DNA of 64,000 bases, taken from Areca catechu (lineage: Eukaryota > Streptophyta > Magnoliopsida > Arecales > Arecaceae). The stretch is taken from assembly GCA_021397845.1 (NCBI GenBank), contig CM038050.1:7754471-7818470 (forward strand), read 5' to 3'. This document shows positions 42,769 to 55,000 of this stretch, piece after piece. Position 1 is the first letter of the stretch. Every line of letters begins with the position of its first letter. The notes beneath the pieces are model-generated. The model worked only from the letters and a program-made list of their open reading frames with translations, made no database searches and was not told where the DNA came from. A program made the translations under genes and the position numbers.

Positions 42769-42875
42769 ATGCACTATAGCTATACTCTATTAATTAAAAT
42801 ATGCAAATGCCTAAGAGATTTTTCTATGCACTATAGCTATACTATGTTATTTAGAGTATGCGAATGCCTAAGAGA
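42769..42875. repeat. 50-bp direct repeat, period 57
   Basis: ATGCACTATAGCTATACT at 42769-42818 recurs at 42826-42875. Both copies end in GC(A/G)AATGCCTAAGAGA. About seven substitutions separate them. Confidence 0.85.
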
Positions 42876-43239
42876 AGGGAAGACAAATTTGGGATAAAAT
42901 AAATAAGGAACGATGATCTATTTATAGACTTAAGGTGTCCCTTGGAAGCAACCCTTAGATTTGATTGGAGGGAATAACCAATAGCTTGATAAGCCATTTC
43001 GTAGTGGAATACGCTTTTTCTCAACCGTGATCTAAAAAACATGCGATGAATACGTCCATCGGAAGCCATGATACGCTGATTCATACCGTGATATGTAGAT
43101 CACACGATTAGCGTGCTTTTCAATACATCGTTTCATGATCATATGGTATTATCAATGCCTCTGGATACGTTGATCTGTGAATAGATGCGTGATCAGCCGA
43201 CCATCGTAGTGCTTTGATCGCTGTGATCATCGTTTCATG

Positions 43240-43460
43240 AATAGACGCTTGCCGATTGCAACCGACTCTCGACACTAGAGTCGACTCGACCTTGGAATCG
43301 AGTCAACTCTAAGCATCAAAGTCGACTCATCCAGACCATAGGTTTTTAAAAGTGAAACCGAGCCGACTGGTCTAGATCACAAGGTTTCCTAACTGTCTGA
43401 TCGAGCCGACTTTTACACTAGATGAGCCGACTCTAAGACCCAGACTGACATGATCTTAGC
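43240..43460. repeat. Cluster of GAGTCGACTC/GAGCCGACT motifs, possible LTR remnant
   Basis: Within about 200 bases the core (G/C)A(G)(T/C)CGACT occurs about seven times, some as the palindrome GAGTCGACTC. A smaller cluster of the same motif is at about 13143-13175 (GTCGAGCCGACTCC, AGAGTCGACTCGG). The pattern suggests a dispersed repeat or LTR, but I see no borders. Confidence 0.4.
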
Positions 43461-44197
43461 TCATTATCAGACGATCTTGATTCAATCAATCCTGACTGTC
43501 TGATCCTTTTGATCAGTGAAAATTTTAAAGCTCCACATGACGATGCGCACGTGCGAAGTGCAAAGTATGCCTACAAAGCATCCATTGCGTCCTTGTCGCC
43601 CGTCGCGCGCGAGGGTGATGCATCTTCACCTATGGTGAGCATAAATACAAGAGCAAGAAAAAATGTTTTCTTATAAAGAGCCTTAACTTTTTTCAAACTT
43701 TTCATGTAGAACTAAATTTCACATGTTCAAAAGGTAGTTCAGGAATAAAAATTCATATTCACTTTTTCCAACACTTAGTAAGCATCCTAAGAATGATCTA
43801 GATACAAAGAATCAACCTAAATGAGGATATTTGTCCTTAAACATTGGTTTGCTCCACAAATAAAAAGTTCTTCATCAGAAAAAGATAGCAATAGCATAAT
43901 TCTGAAAGCAATTCTTATGTTCCAATACATAGACCACTGAATTCCAGAGTTCAAGCAACATAACATCCTTTACTTTTTATTCTTACAGAGCTACCATCAG
44001 AATCCCCCTGCTAGTATACATGCACGATTTTTAGCACCATGGTGTTGACATGATAAATTACATTTCCGTTCAGGACCAGCCATCTCAGTTGCTGTTCACA
44101 TCATAAGCCAACAACCACCTCTGTTCCATGAAGAAAAGTAAAGATTCAGTAAGGCAGAAGACCAGAAAATGGTCCAAAAAAAAAAAAAAAAGAAAGA

Positions 44198-45968
44198 TTA
44201 TGGTATCGTAATGGTGAACTGTACATCTGCTTGGGTAGAAGCAGCTGTCTCGGTGATGACTCCAATTGTTTTGGTGTTTGCATCATACGTGGATAGCCAC
44301 CTTCTCTGAACCATGAACAATATCAAAAAAGAAAGTACAGGAGATGAGAAGAAATGAAGGAAATAGAAGGATTTCAAAATATGGGAAGAATATAAACAAA
44401 TTCTTAAAATGCAGGGAATAATTATTGTTTAATAATTGAAAAGAATCTTAAACTATTAAGATAATAATTTCTTTAAAGCTACAAAAGAGGAGTTTTTAAT
44501 GTAGATGGAGACTTAACTATGACACTTTGAACCAAACGCAACCATTAGCCCTTGCATGATAGTGTTTGTAACATGCCTGTTGTTCTTAGGAAAATTTTGA
44601 TATTAGTACCGAGCAAAAAATTCCATGGAGGACTCCTTATACATCAGATGCCTTCAAATATGGTGAGAATAAGGAACTTCTGGACACAAATTTCATTTCC
44701 ATCAGGTCAAACATCAATAAACATAAAAAACTCAAAGTGAAGTGACTAGTTCAATCTTTACTTTAGTCAGCTAAGTCAGGGCAAAAGGTACTGAGATTTC
44801 TTTATTGGGTGGTGTTTTGCAACTTCTAAGAAATTTATATATATTGACTAGCAGACATTCGGCTATAGGTTATAAATTCATCCTAGTCTCTTTAGCCAAC
44901 AATCATAACAATGACAAAAGTCATTCTGGCAGATATGACATGCCAATTTCTTGCATCTTCCCACAGGCATTGTCATATATCGAGTCCTAAAAGAATGTTT
45001 AGATCATGTTGTTTATTTGGAGACACTGCATAGTTCATCTGCTGAATGATCATCTCGAGGCTACTGGTATTTCACAGGGGACTGAAATCACCAAATAGTA
45101 CCTGAATCTGATTACATGTCATCAGAGCTGCAGAAAAGATTCCTGGACCACTGAAAATTGCTTTCTAGAGAACGAGATATCTGTAATCTTCTCTATTTAA
45201 GACCCTAGCTGCCCTACAATTTATAATTCATTTTTCCTTTCTTCTTCATCACCTCCTCTCCTTTTCTTCTCTCCTTGGAAGTCTAACATAAATAACGAAC
45301 CATTCCTGCCAAAGCTTTTCAATGAAATGCTTTTTAATCACTCATGGAAATGTGACCAGAAATAGCAGAAAAGGACTGTTGATCAAAATTAAGCTTAAGT
45401 TCACTTTCATATAGTGTTTTTGAAGTAGTTCATAATTACTTAAAATTATTTAAAAGTGCTTTTGCATCCTTGTCACCTCACATGCCATACTAGTGAATAA
45501 GGAAAAGATGTTCACATTCCCTTTATTATAATAATGAAACCACATGGTATACTTACAAGAGGATCAAAATCAGGACTAGATAGATTAAAAGTGAGATTTC
45601 TCATCAATATCATAACCTGCATAAGTATCAAGTGGCATCAGAATATCGAAAAAGAGGAAAAGCAAGAAACACATAAAAAAAAAAAGCAAGGCTCCTCCAT
45701 TCAGAGTCAAAATGCCATGTAGCAAGAACAAGGATTTTTATGCATTAATTAACATAAAGTCAAGAATATTGAGAACTAAATTTCATGCTAGGGTACATCT
45801 CTTTGGAGTCAAGGTATAAAATGAAATTTCCTATGATAACCTGGCACAAGATTTTCTGCAAATGGGACCATCAAATGAAGGAATGATACCATATATATGA
45901 TACAACACATGCTTATAACAATGCACAACGGTAAAACATAATGATCACTTCCTCTCCCTCTCTCTCTC

Positions 45969-46002
<34 letters not shown>

Positions 46003-49000
46003 AAAGAGAGATGCACATATGTAATACACACCCTGCCAAAAACAAGGAGAGAGAGAGTTGAGATGTAACACTCATTTCAGAATGGGAAAAATTCTAGTAA
46101 TGTAACAATGATAATTAAACCTTATCACCAGGAAGATGGTAGTTAGCTATGGAACATAGCTGTGAAAGAAGGCACCACTTCATGAAAAGAACAACCAAAT
46201 CTTGAAGCAAAGTGGCCAACCTAATATAACCCTCCACATACCATGTCCATTCGTCACTTTGGTCAACAGTCTAGTAGGGTGCAGCCAATCAGAAGGGAGG
46301 AGCAAAGCAAATTGACTTGAGACCAAAAAGCAGATCTAGAAAATTGTAAAAACCCAATGCCTCTAAGTTAAGACATACCAAGAAGCTGCAAAAGAGGGTA
46401 CCAAAGGGTAAAGAAGCATTGGGAAAGCAACAAAAAAAAGTCCATTTGGCTATATTACAAGGAAAACAACTGGTGTTCTACTAGAGAGAAAAGAGGAGCT
46501 TAACAAAGCAAAAAGAAAAACATAGCCTTTTTATTTATATGAAACAAGCATGCTTCTAACAGAGTTTTGGTGGGTGGTGATGATGAAATGCACTTCTCAA
46601 TATGCAAACTGAGCTGTTTTCCTTTTCCTTTTCTCAAGTACTTTGACCCTGGTCTTCCAGATATTTAAACCTGCCATACACCTTCAAGGAGGTCCATGGC
46701 ATACTGTTGATTAATGGCATGTATACCGAGAACATTAATTTGGCATGTTTTCACAAGAATAATAAGAAGAGCAAAAACTACCTACCCACAAGCTAGTTAT
46801 CTCTATGAATATTGGGAAAAAAAATCAGGAGATTGAAAAAAAATACCAGGTAGGCTATAATACGAATACATAAGACAACTTTTCTGGGACCAAGATTTTC
46901 CAAACTAATTAAACAGAGGATGAGGAGTATATTGGAAAATAATTTGTACAAAAATGACAAGAACATGGAACAGGAAGAATACAAGAAAGGTAAGTTATCT
47001 GACAGGAAGAATACAAGAAAGGTAAGTTATCTGTGAAACGAAGAAAAGAAACAAACACTCTGCGGTGAAATATGAATACGGAAAACAAACACTAGACGAT
47101 GAAAACTCACAGTTTTCACAGTAATGGGATCCATCTCCTTCAGCTTTTCCAGATAAACTTCAACTGGGCATGTAATATCTGGATCAAACATACCACCAAG
47201 GAATCTGTATGCTTGAGCAAAGTCTGGTACCACTACATAATAAGAAACACAAATAAATGATAATAAAAATTACTAGTCTGTCAAAAGAAAAATTGCAAAG
47301 TAGTTAATAGAAGTGTGAACATCGATGAGAATCATAGATTCTTACATAACAATATCTATTGCACACAAACACCACATAAAAGAATCTGCATGTCTATGTA
47401 CTATGCAGGGTAAGGTTGTATAATACAAATGGGAAGAGATTTGCATAAATGGAGAAAATTAACTAAACACCACAAGATTTTATCCCCATGCACTTAAGGG
47501 TAGGACAAACTTATATAATTTCATAAATACAAATCCATCATCATTATGCACATAATTATATCTATGTAAAGGAGGAGAATATATGTTTGTATGTATGTAT
47601 ATATGTATGCATGAATGCATGTCTTTATATGTATTTTATATGTATATTAATATGTAATATAACATATGATATAGTGAATAAAGCTGGAGAACTTCCAAAG
47701 GTAGTTAACCCTTGCTACTTCTAGTGCAAAGTCAATGATAGCCCTTTTAAGATTTAAATCCACCCAATGAACCTCATTTATGATGTCATATTGCCTGAAA
47801 ACAAGAAATTATGTGCTTTGGATGTATCTGAAGTCTCACCTAGGCACTAAGTGACCACAAAATGGACATTAGCAATACAGTTAGTGAGCTACAATACATT
47901 GGAGGGACAGTTGATCTTGAAGACATCCATTTAACTAATTTGGATGTGATATGGCGACATCCGCTGACGTGGAGCCTGCGGACAGCCATGACGGCAAGAG
48001 ACCTGCCACCTAGGCAAGCTACATCGAGATCAGCTCCCAACCGAGGTAGGGCTCATTGGGCGGGCCCCCTGTCTTAGATCAGCTCCCGGTCGAGGTCAAG
48101 TCCATTCCTCCAAGACGAGCTCTCCGGCTGAGGACAGCTCCCAGTCGGAGTCGAGCTCATGCTTTCAGAACGGTCCGCCCTGCCGAGGTCAACTCCCAGC
48201 CGAGGTAGGGCTCATTGGGCGAGCCCCCCGTCCGAGGTCATCTCCCGGTCGAGGTCGAGCCCACCTCTCCGAAGCAGACCCTCCTACCCGCAGGAGCGTG
48301 GATTCCTGCCAAAGGCGTAAAGAGGCCGGAATTCAAAACGAAGACGATGGAATACCTGATCACGCAGAGCCTCCGAGAGGTGGCGCATGCCCTGCCATGG
48401 GCGCAGGCCCCCTGCGGCGTGCCGTGCGCACGATCTGGATGACACCAGGCTTCCAACCTTACGATGTACCAACACGTCGATGACCGCACGACTAGGAGAC
48501 AGCGACTTCCACAACAGAGCGCCTGGACCCTAAGGCCCTAGCCCCTGTGGTACCCGGACGACCTCCTTCAAAATGGCAACATCCCGTTATGGCTGAGGGC
48601 TCAGGCGCAGAACCGGCTCGATAGAGAGGCGACAGAAGGCAACAGAAAGCCTCCTTCGAAGAAGAGAACCTGGAAGCCAATAAAAAGCCACTCACCTATA
48701 TAAGACCCGCACGAAATGGTAAGTGGAGGTAAGCAAGGAAAAAACAAAAAGAGACTCTTTCGTTTGGGCATTTTTATCTTTCCTCTTATCACCCTCTCGA
48801 CGCGGAGAGTCCCCCAAGCTCTCGGCTACAGAGGTTTCTGTTCCCCTCGATCGTCCCACTGACTTGATCGTTGGAGTGCCTTCGTTGGAATCCCCGGCCC
48901 AAGGTCTTCCTCTGTCTTGCAGGATCCCCAAAGCGAGCGAGCGAGCCGATCGCGAGGCGGGGAGCCAGGCACCCGACGGGAACCAAATGCATCAGAGTTA

Positions 49001-52000
49001 CGGGCCACGACGATTCAGGCGGTAATAGATTGGCACACCATGTAGGGGAGAAGAGCCGGAAGAAAGCGTCATCTCTCCCACAGCAAGAAAGACCGCGCGG
49101 ACACTCACAGTCCGATGGTGACTACGCAAGCCCGTGAAGCCTCTGCCGGTCAAGCAGGGGACCTCCTCGTCACGGCAACCAATGCCCGGAGGGGGAGCAT
49201 CCTGCTCCGTCGTAGCCGCCTTCGACGGACCCCTAGTACACCGCACTCGCCCACCAGGTCCAGCTTTTGGTTGCGGCGGTGCATCAACTCCACCAGAAGC
49301 ATCGCTCCCTGGAAACACAACAGCAGCCAGGGACTCTAGTGGCTCACGCAGTCGATCCCCGCACCAGCCTGCGGTCCATCCGGGAGGGGCCACTGCATGC
49401 CGCATCCCCCCTCGGGTGGCCCACCAGGAGGGCGGCAAGCGATCGCAGCATGATCCGACCGGCCGGGGGAGCCGCTCTCTAGCCTCGAACCACTACGCGC
49501 CCTCGCGCCAGCAGCATCGGCATGGCTGGGAACTCAGGCGCGAGTTCCTCCGCTCCAGTCCTCCCTCACCCCCGGCGTCCTCCGCCGAGGGGTCGACTAA
49601 CGAGGCCATTCGCCGCCGAGTGAAAAGGCGCCTCGAGGAGCATGAGTGCAAGCTGGCGGACCTGGCCCGCCGGTTTGCGGAAGTTCAGGGCTCTCCCAGT
49701 GAGCCCACGGGTTACGATACTCGTCCATCCTCAAAGAAAGTTCAAGAGGAGCCGATCCCCAGCCGGTTCTGTATACCACAGGTTGACCCCTACGACGGGA
49801 CAACCGACCCCCTGGACCAGCTAGAAAGTTACAAGACCCTCATGAGGGTCCAAGGGGCCACCGATGTCCTTCTTTGCATCGCCTTCCCGGCCACTTTGCG
49901 AAAGGCCGCTCGGGTCTGGTTTTCCAGACTCGGACCTGAGAGTATAGACTCCTTCCCTCAGCTGGAGTGAAAGTTCGCGGCACACTTCGACGCTTGCAGG
50001 AAAGCGCCGCTCAAGGCCGATAACCTCTTCTCGATTCGATAGCAGGACCGAGAACTCCTCCGAGACTACGTGTCCCAGTTCAAGACCGCCGCCCTAGAGA
50101 TCTACAACCTCGATGAGTCCGTCGCCATGCAAGCCCTGAAGAGGGGGCTGCGAACCTCCCGCTTCACCTACTCCCTCGACAAGAAGCCCCCAAAGACACA
50201 TTCGGAGTTCCTCCTCCGAGCGCAAAAGTACATCCACACCGAGAAGGTAGATCATGCCAGGAGGAAGCTGAACGGGAGGCCCCGAAGAGGCAGGCTGTCG
50301 GGGAGACCTCCGGCCACCCGACCCGGAGGATGGTGTGGGTCCCGCGATCAGAGCCAAGGCCCAAGGCTGACCCTACTAGCGAAAAAAGTTTCACTCCTCT
50401 CCTTGCCCCTAGAGCGAAGATCCTGATGGAGATCGAGGGCGAGCGTTTCCTACGCCGACCCCCACCACTGAAGCCATACACTGGGCGGGACAAATCCCGC
50501 TACTGCCGTTTCCACCGGGACTACGGCCATGACACAAAGGAATGCCGCCATCTGAAGAGGGAGATCAAAGAGCTGATCAAGCGCGGCTACCTCGGCTAGT
50601 ATGTGGAGAGGGGAGTGCCCCCTGCAGCCCAGACTGAAGGGCCTCGGTCCCTCGCCATCGACAACCATCCCATCGAAAAACCGGTAGGGATGATATCCTG
50701 GGGGGCAGGAAAAGCCCCGAAGAGGGCTAGGGGGAGAGAGGGGAGTGATGATGTACTCCCTTGCATAGGAGAAGGGTCAGCTGGGGTAGACAACCCCAAT
50801 AATGATGCTGTCGTCGTTGAAATGACGATAGCCAAACATCCTGTAAAAAGAATCATGGTAGACAGTGAGAGCTCCACAAACATCCTTTTTTACGATGCTT
50901 TCGCAAGGATGAATTTGTCCACTAACCAAAAAAGACCGGTGTTCACGCCTCTGGTAGGCTTCATCGAAGACTCAGTTGGAGTCGAGGGAGAAATTACGCT
51001 CCTAATAACCACTGGGACACCACCCCAGCAAAGCACCGTGCTGGTGACCTTCACTGTTGTAAAGCTCCCCTCACCCTAGTACCTTACAATGCCATCCTGG
51101 GACGCCTAGGACTCAATCTGCTTGATACCACCATTTCGACGAAGCGCCTCCTTGTCCAGTTCCCGACCCCATGGGGGACCGGAGAGATGAGAGGGTCCCG
51201 ACAGCCGGTGCAGCACTGTTGGCAGACCGTCCTAGGCCTAAGAGCAGCAGATTCCAGCCCCACCGTAGACTAGCCCGATCCGGTGGCACCAGAATCGAAG
51301 AGCTGGCCGATCGAATCCCCGTTATCTTTTCCTTTAGGGGAAGATCCTTCGAGAACGATACAGGTTGGGGCCTTGTTGACTCAAGAGGAAAGAACCCGTC
51401 TGCTCAGCTTCCTGCGAGCTAATGCAGATGTTTTTGCCTGGACCGTCGCCGACATGCCCGGTCTCCCACCAAAGGTGATAACTCACAAGCTAAATGTCAA
51501 AGAAAATATCAGCTAAAGATCAACTTGTAATCACTGAAGATTAGCTTGTATATATGGTAGGGACTGAAGATCAGCTTGCAATCGCTGAAGATCAGCTTGT
51601 ATATATGGTAGGGACTGAAGATCAGCTTGTAATCACTGAAGATCAGCTTGTATATTTGGTAGGGGTTGAAGATCAGCTTATAATCTGTCTATATAATGGG
51701 CAATTATCAATGAAGAAAGGCACTTCTTTCAAAAATTTCAAAAAAACCTGTCATGGTATCAGAGCTACAGCTCTAAATTGTCATTTGTCTCGTGCTCCCA
51801 AGTTTCTTAGTCTCGGTTATTCTTGTTCATGTTCTCTTGATCTCATGTCTTCCGATAGGTCGGATGCTTCTCTGATTCGTTTCAATGGCAAAAACTACTT
51901 TGCTTGGACGTTTCATTTTAGGATTTTCGTTAAAGGTGAGGAGCTGTAGGGACATATTGATGGCAGTAACCCAGTTCCTGACAAAAACAAAGACAAAGAC

Positions 52001-55000
52001 CAACACGCCAAGTGGGAAGTCAAGGACGCACAAGTTATGGCATGGATTTTAAGATCTGTCGAACCCAGTATCATCTTGAATCTTCGATCTTCTCAGACTG
52101 CGGCTCAGATGTGGACTTACTTGAAGAATGTCTATAGTCAACAAAACACTGCTCATCGGTTCCAGCTTGAACATGAATTGGCCACTCTTCAACAGGATAG
52201 TCTTTCTATCTCTGATTTTACTCTAGATTCACTAATCCTGGGCTGACTATACTGTATAGTTTATGCTGACTTACCATTCGAAGGCCTTAGTTCTGTTCAA
52301 TCTATCCATGAAACTACTCAGAGGGATCAATTTCTAATGAAACTAAGACCTGAATTTGAAGGCACCAGATCCAATCTTATGAACCGAGAATCAGTCTCCT
52401 CTTTGGATACATGTCTCAATGATCTTCTTCGCGAGGAACAACGCCTTCTCACTCAAACCACCATGGAACAACGACGACCGACATCTGTTCCTATAGCCTA
52501 TTCTGCACAAGGTAGGCCACGAAGCAGGGATATGAGCATGGTTCAGTGCTTCTGTTGCAAGGGATTTGGCCATTATGCTACAAACTGTTTCCCAAAATTC
52601 TGCAACTACTGCAAAAAGGATGGCCATATTATCAAGGAATGTCCAACTTGACCCCCCAAGAAATCGGAGACAGCATATGTTGTCTCAGTTGGCTCTTCTA
52701 GTGCTGGTAGTTTTGTGAATACAACACAAAGTGCTCCTGTTTCTGTCCAACCCATGACCCCTGAAATGATTCAACAAATGATCATTTCTGCATTTTCAGC
52801 TTTAGGACTCTCAGGTAAACCCTTCTCTACATCATCTCCTTGGTACTTTGATTTCGGGGCTTCCCATCATATGACAAAAAATGCTGATTCTCTCACCAAT
52901 GTAAACAAATATTTTGGAAACCTCAAAATTCATACTGCTGATGGCAAACATTTACCGATCACGGCCACTGGTGATGTTTCCTCCTCTCTCACTGATGTCT
53001 TCATATCTCCTGATCTTACCACCAATCTGGTATCTATCGATCAGTTGGTTGAATGATTGTAAGGTAGAATTCTCTAAATCTGGTTGTGTTGTGCAGGATC
53101 AACAGTCAGGGCGGATGATCGCGAGAGAGCCTAAAGTGGGACGTCTTTTTCCTCTTCAATTTCCCTTGTCTTCCTTTTCTTTGCCTTTTGTCACTTATAA
53201 TTCTGCTCATGTTGATTACCAAGTGTGGCATAAACGTCTCGGACATCCAAACTCAAATGTACTTCATACTTTATTGAAATATGGTTTTCTTGGAAATAAT
53301 AAAACACCATCTCTTAGTGTTGTTCAGTTTGATTGCAATTCTTGCAGACTTGGCAAAAGTAAAACTCTACCATTTCCTATTCACACACTGCATGTTGTCA
53401 AACCTTTCGATATGATACATAGTGATGTGTGGGGTATGGCGCCATTCACTTTACATGCCAATTACAAATACTTTGTCACTTTTATTGACGACTATAGTTG
53501 TTTCACATGGATTTTTTTCCTTCGTTCCAAAGACGAAGTATTTTTTGTTTTTAAAATTTTTCATGCATATATTCAGACAATTTTCGGCCCATATTTCGTC
53601 TAACAATGGGGGTGAGTATGTCTCATTTGTTTCAGGACTTTTTACAGAATCATGGTATCATTTCTCAACGATCTTGCCCTTCGACACCTCAACAAAATGG
53701 GGTGGCTAAAAAGAAGAACCGTCACCTTCTTGATGTGGTTCGCACTTTGTTAGAATCCTCAATGCCCTCTCGATTTTGGTGTCCAAATATCTGCTCTTTT
53801 TACTATTGTCCATCTCATCAACCGATTGCCTTCTCCCACATTAAACCATGACTCACCTTTCACTAGGTTATTTCGTCACCCTCCAACTTATTCTAACCTT
53901 TGTTCCTTCGGTTGTGTCTGTTATGTTCATCTTCCTGCCCATGAATGCACGAAATTCACAGCTCAATCAGTTAAATGTGCTTTTCTAGGATATTCAATAC
54001 AACAGAAAGGTTTTCTTTGCTATGATCCAAATCTGTGTCACATTCGAGTTTCTCGAAATGTGATTTTTTTGAAAATCAATATTTCTTTTCTACCCATCAA
54101 GATCCCGTTTCATCTTCATTTTCTGTTTTGCCTATGTTTACTAACTCTCATGCAGATCCAATCCCTTCTAACCCTCTCCTAATGTATCAACAACGCACCA
54201 CTGCCACTTCCCACCAACCTTCAACATCTCCCGAGCCCCTCAAGCTTCTTCCCTGACTGCTGCTCCTGTTTCAGCACCTACACCTCCCTCTCTCAGACAC
54301 AGTACTCGGGTTCGTAAATCCCCAGATAGGTTTGGTTTCTCTTCTCCTTCATCCTTCACAGTCACCTTGTCTTCTATTTCTCTTCCTTTGTCTTATAAAC
54401 AGGCAATGGAGCATGAGTGTTGGCAAAAAGCAATTAAAGCCGAACTTCTCGCACTCGAAGAAAACTAAACTTGGGATGTTGTTTCATGTCCCTCCTACGT
54501 GAAACCCCTTGGAAGCAAGTTCGTGTTTTCTATCAAGCTTCGTTCCGATGGGTCCATAGACCGTTACAAGGCTCAGTTAGTGGCACTTGGCAACAAACAA
54601 GAATATGGCTTAGACTATAATGAGACCTTCGCACCAGTCGCCAAAATGACCACTGTTTGAACTATACTCGCTCTTGCTACATCCCAATCATGGCCCTTAC
54701 GTCAAATGGATGTCAAGAATGCATTTCTCCACGGCGATCTCAAAAAAGATGTTTACTTGAAACTTCCCTCTGGTATGCCCACTTCATCACCTAATGATGT
54801 TGCAAGCTGAAACGTTCTTTGTATGGTTTGAAGCAGGCACCAAGGGTATGGTTCGAAAAGTTTCAATCCACTTTGCTTGCTTTTTCTTTCACCCAAAGTC
54901 AGTATGACTCCCTTTTTCTACAAAGGACATCCACAGGTATCGTTATCCTCCTTGTTTATGTGGACGATATCATCATCACTGGCTCTGATTTGGAGGCAAT

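Larger units (their letters stand above)
41890..44197. other. Spacer between RAD51B and the REVEILLE-type gene
   Basis: Both neighbours are on the minus strand. The first half is very AT-rich. A 50-bp direct repeat lies at 42769-42875, and a patch at 43240-43460 carries many GAGTCGACTC-like motifs that may be LTR debris. No gene is supported. Confidence 0.6.

Noticed and set aside
48000..49020. Several open frames within the gypsy LTRs
   Set aside because: They are GC-rich LTR sequence; the same frames recur in the 3' LTR and have no coding signature.
51554..51949. A protein with AEDQLV repeats in the copia LTR
   Set aside because: The repeat unit length keeps the frame open by chance; it is LTR plus leader, not a gene.
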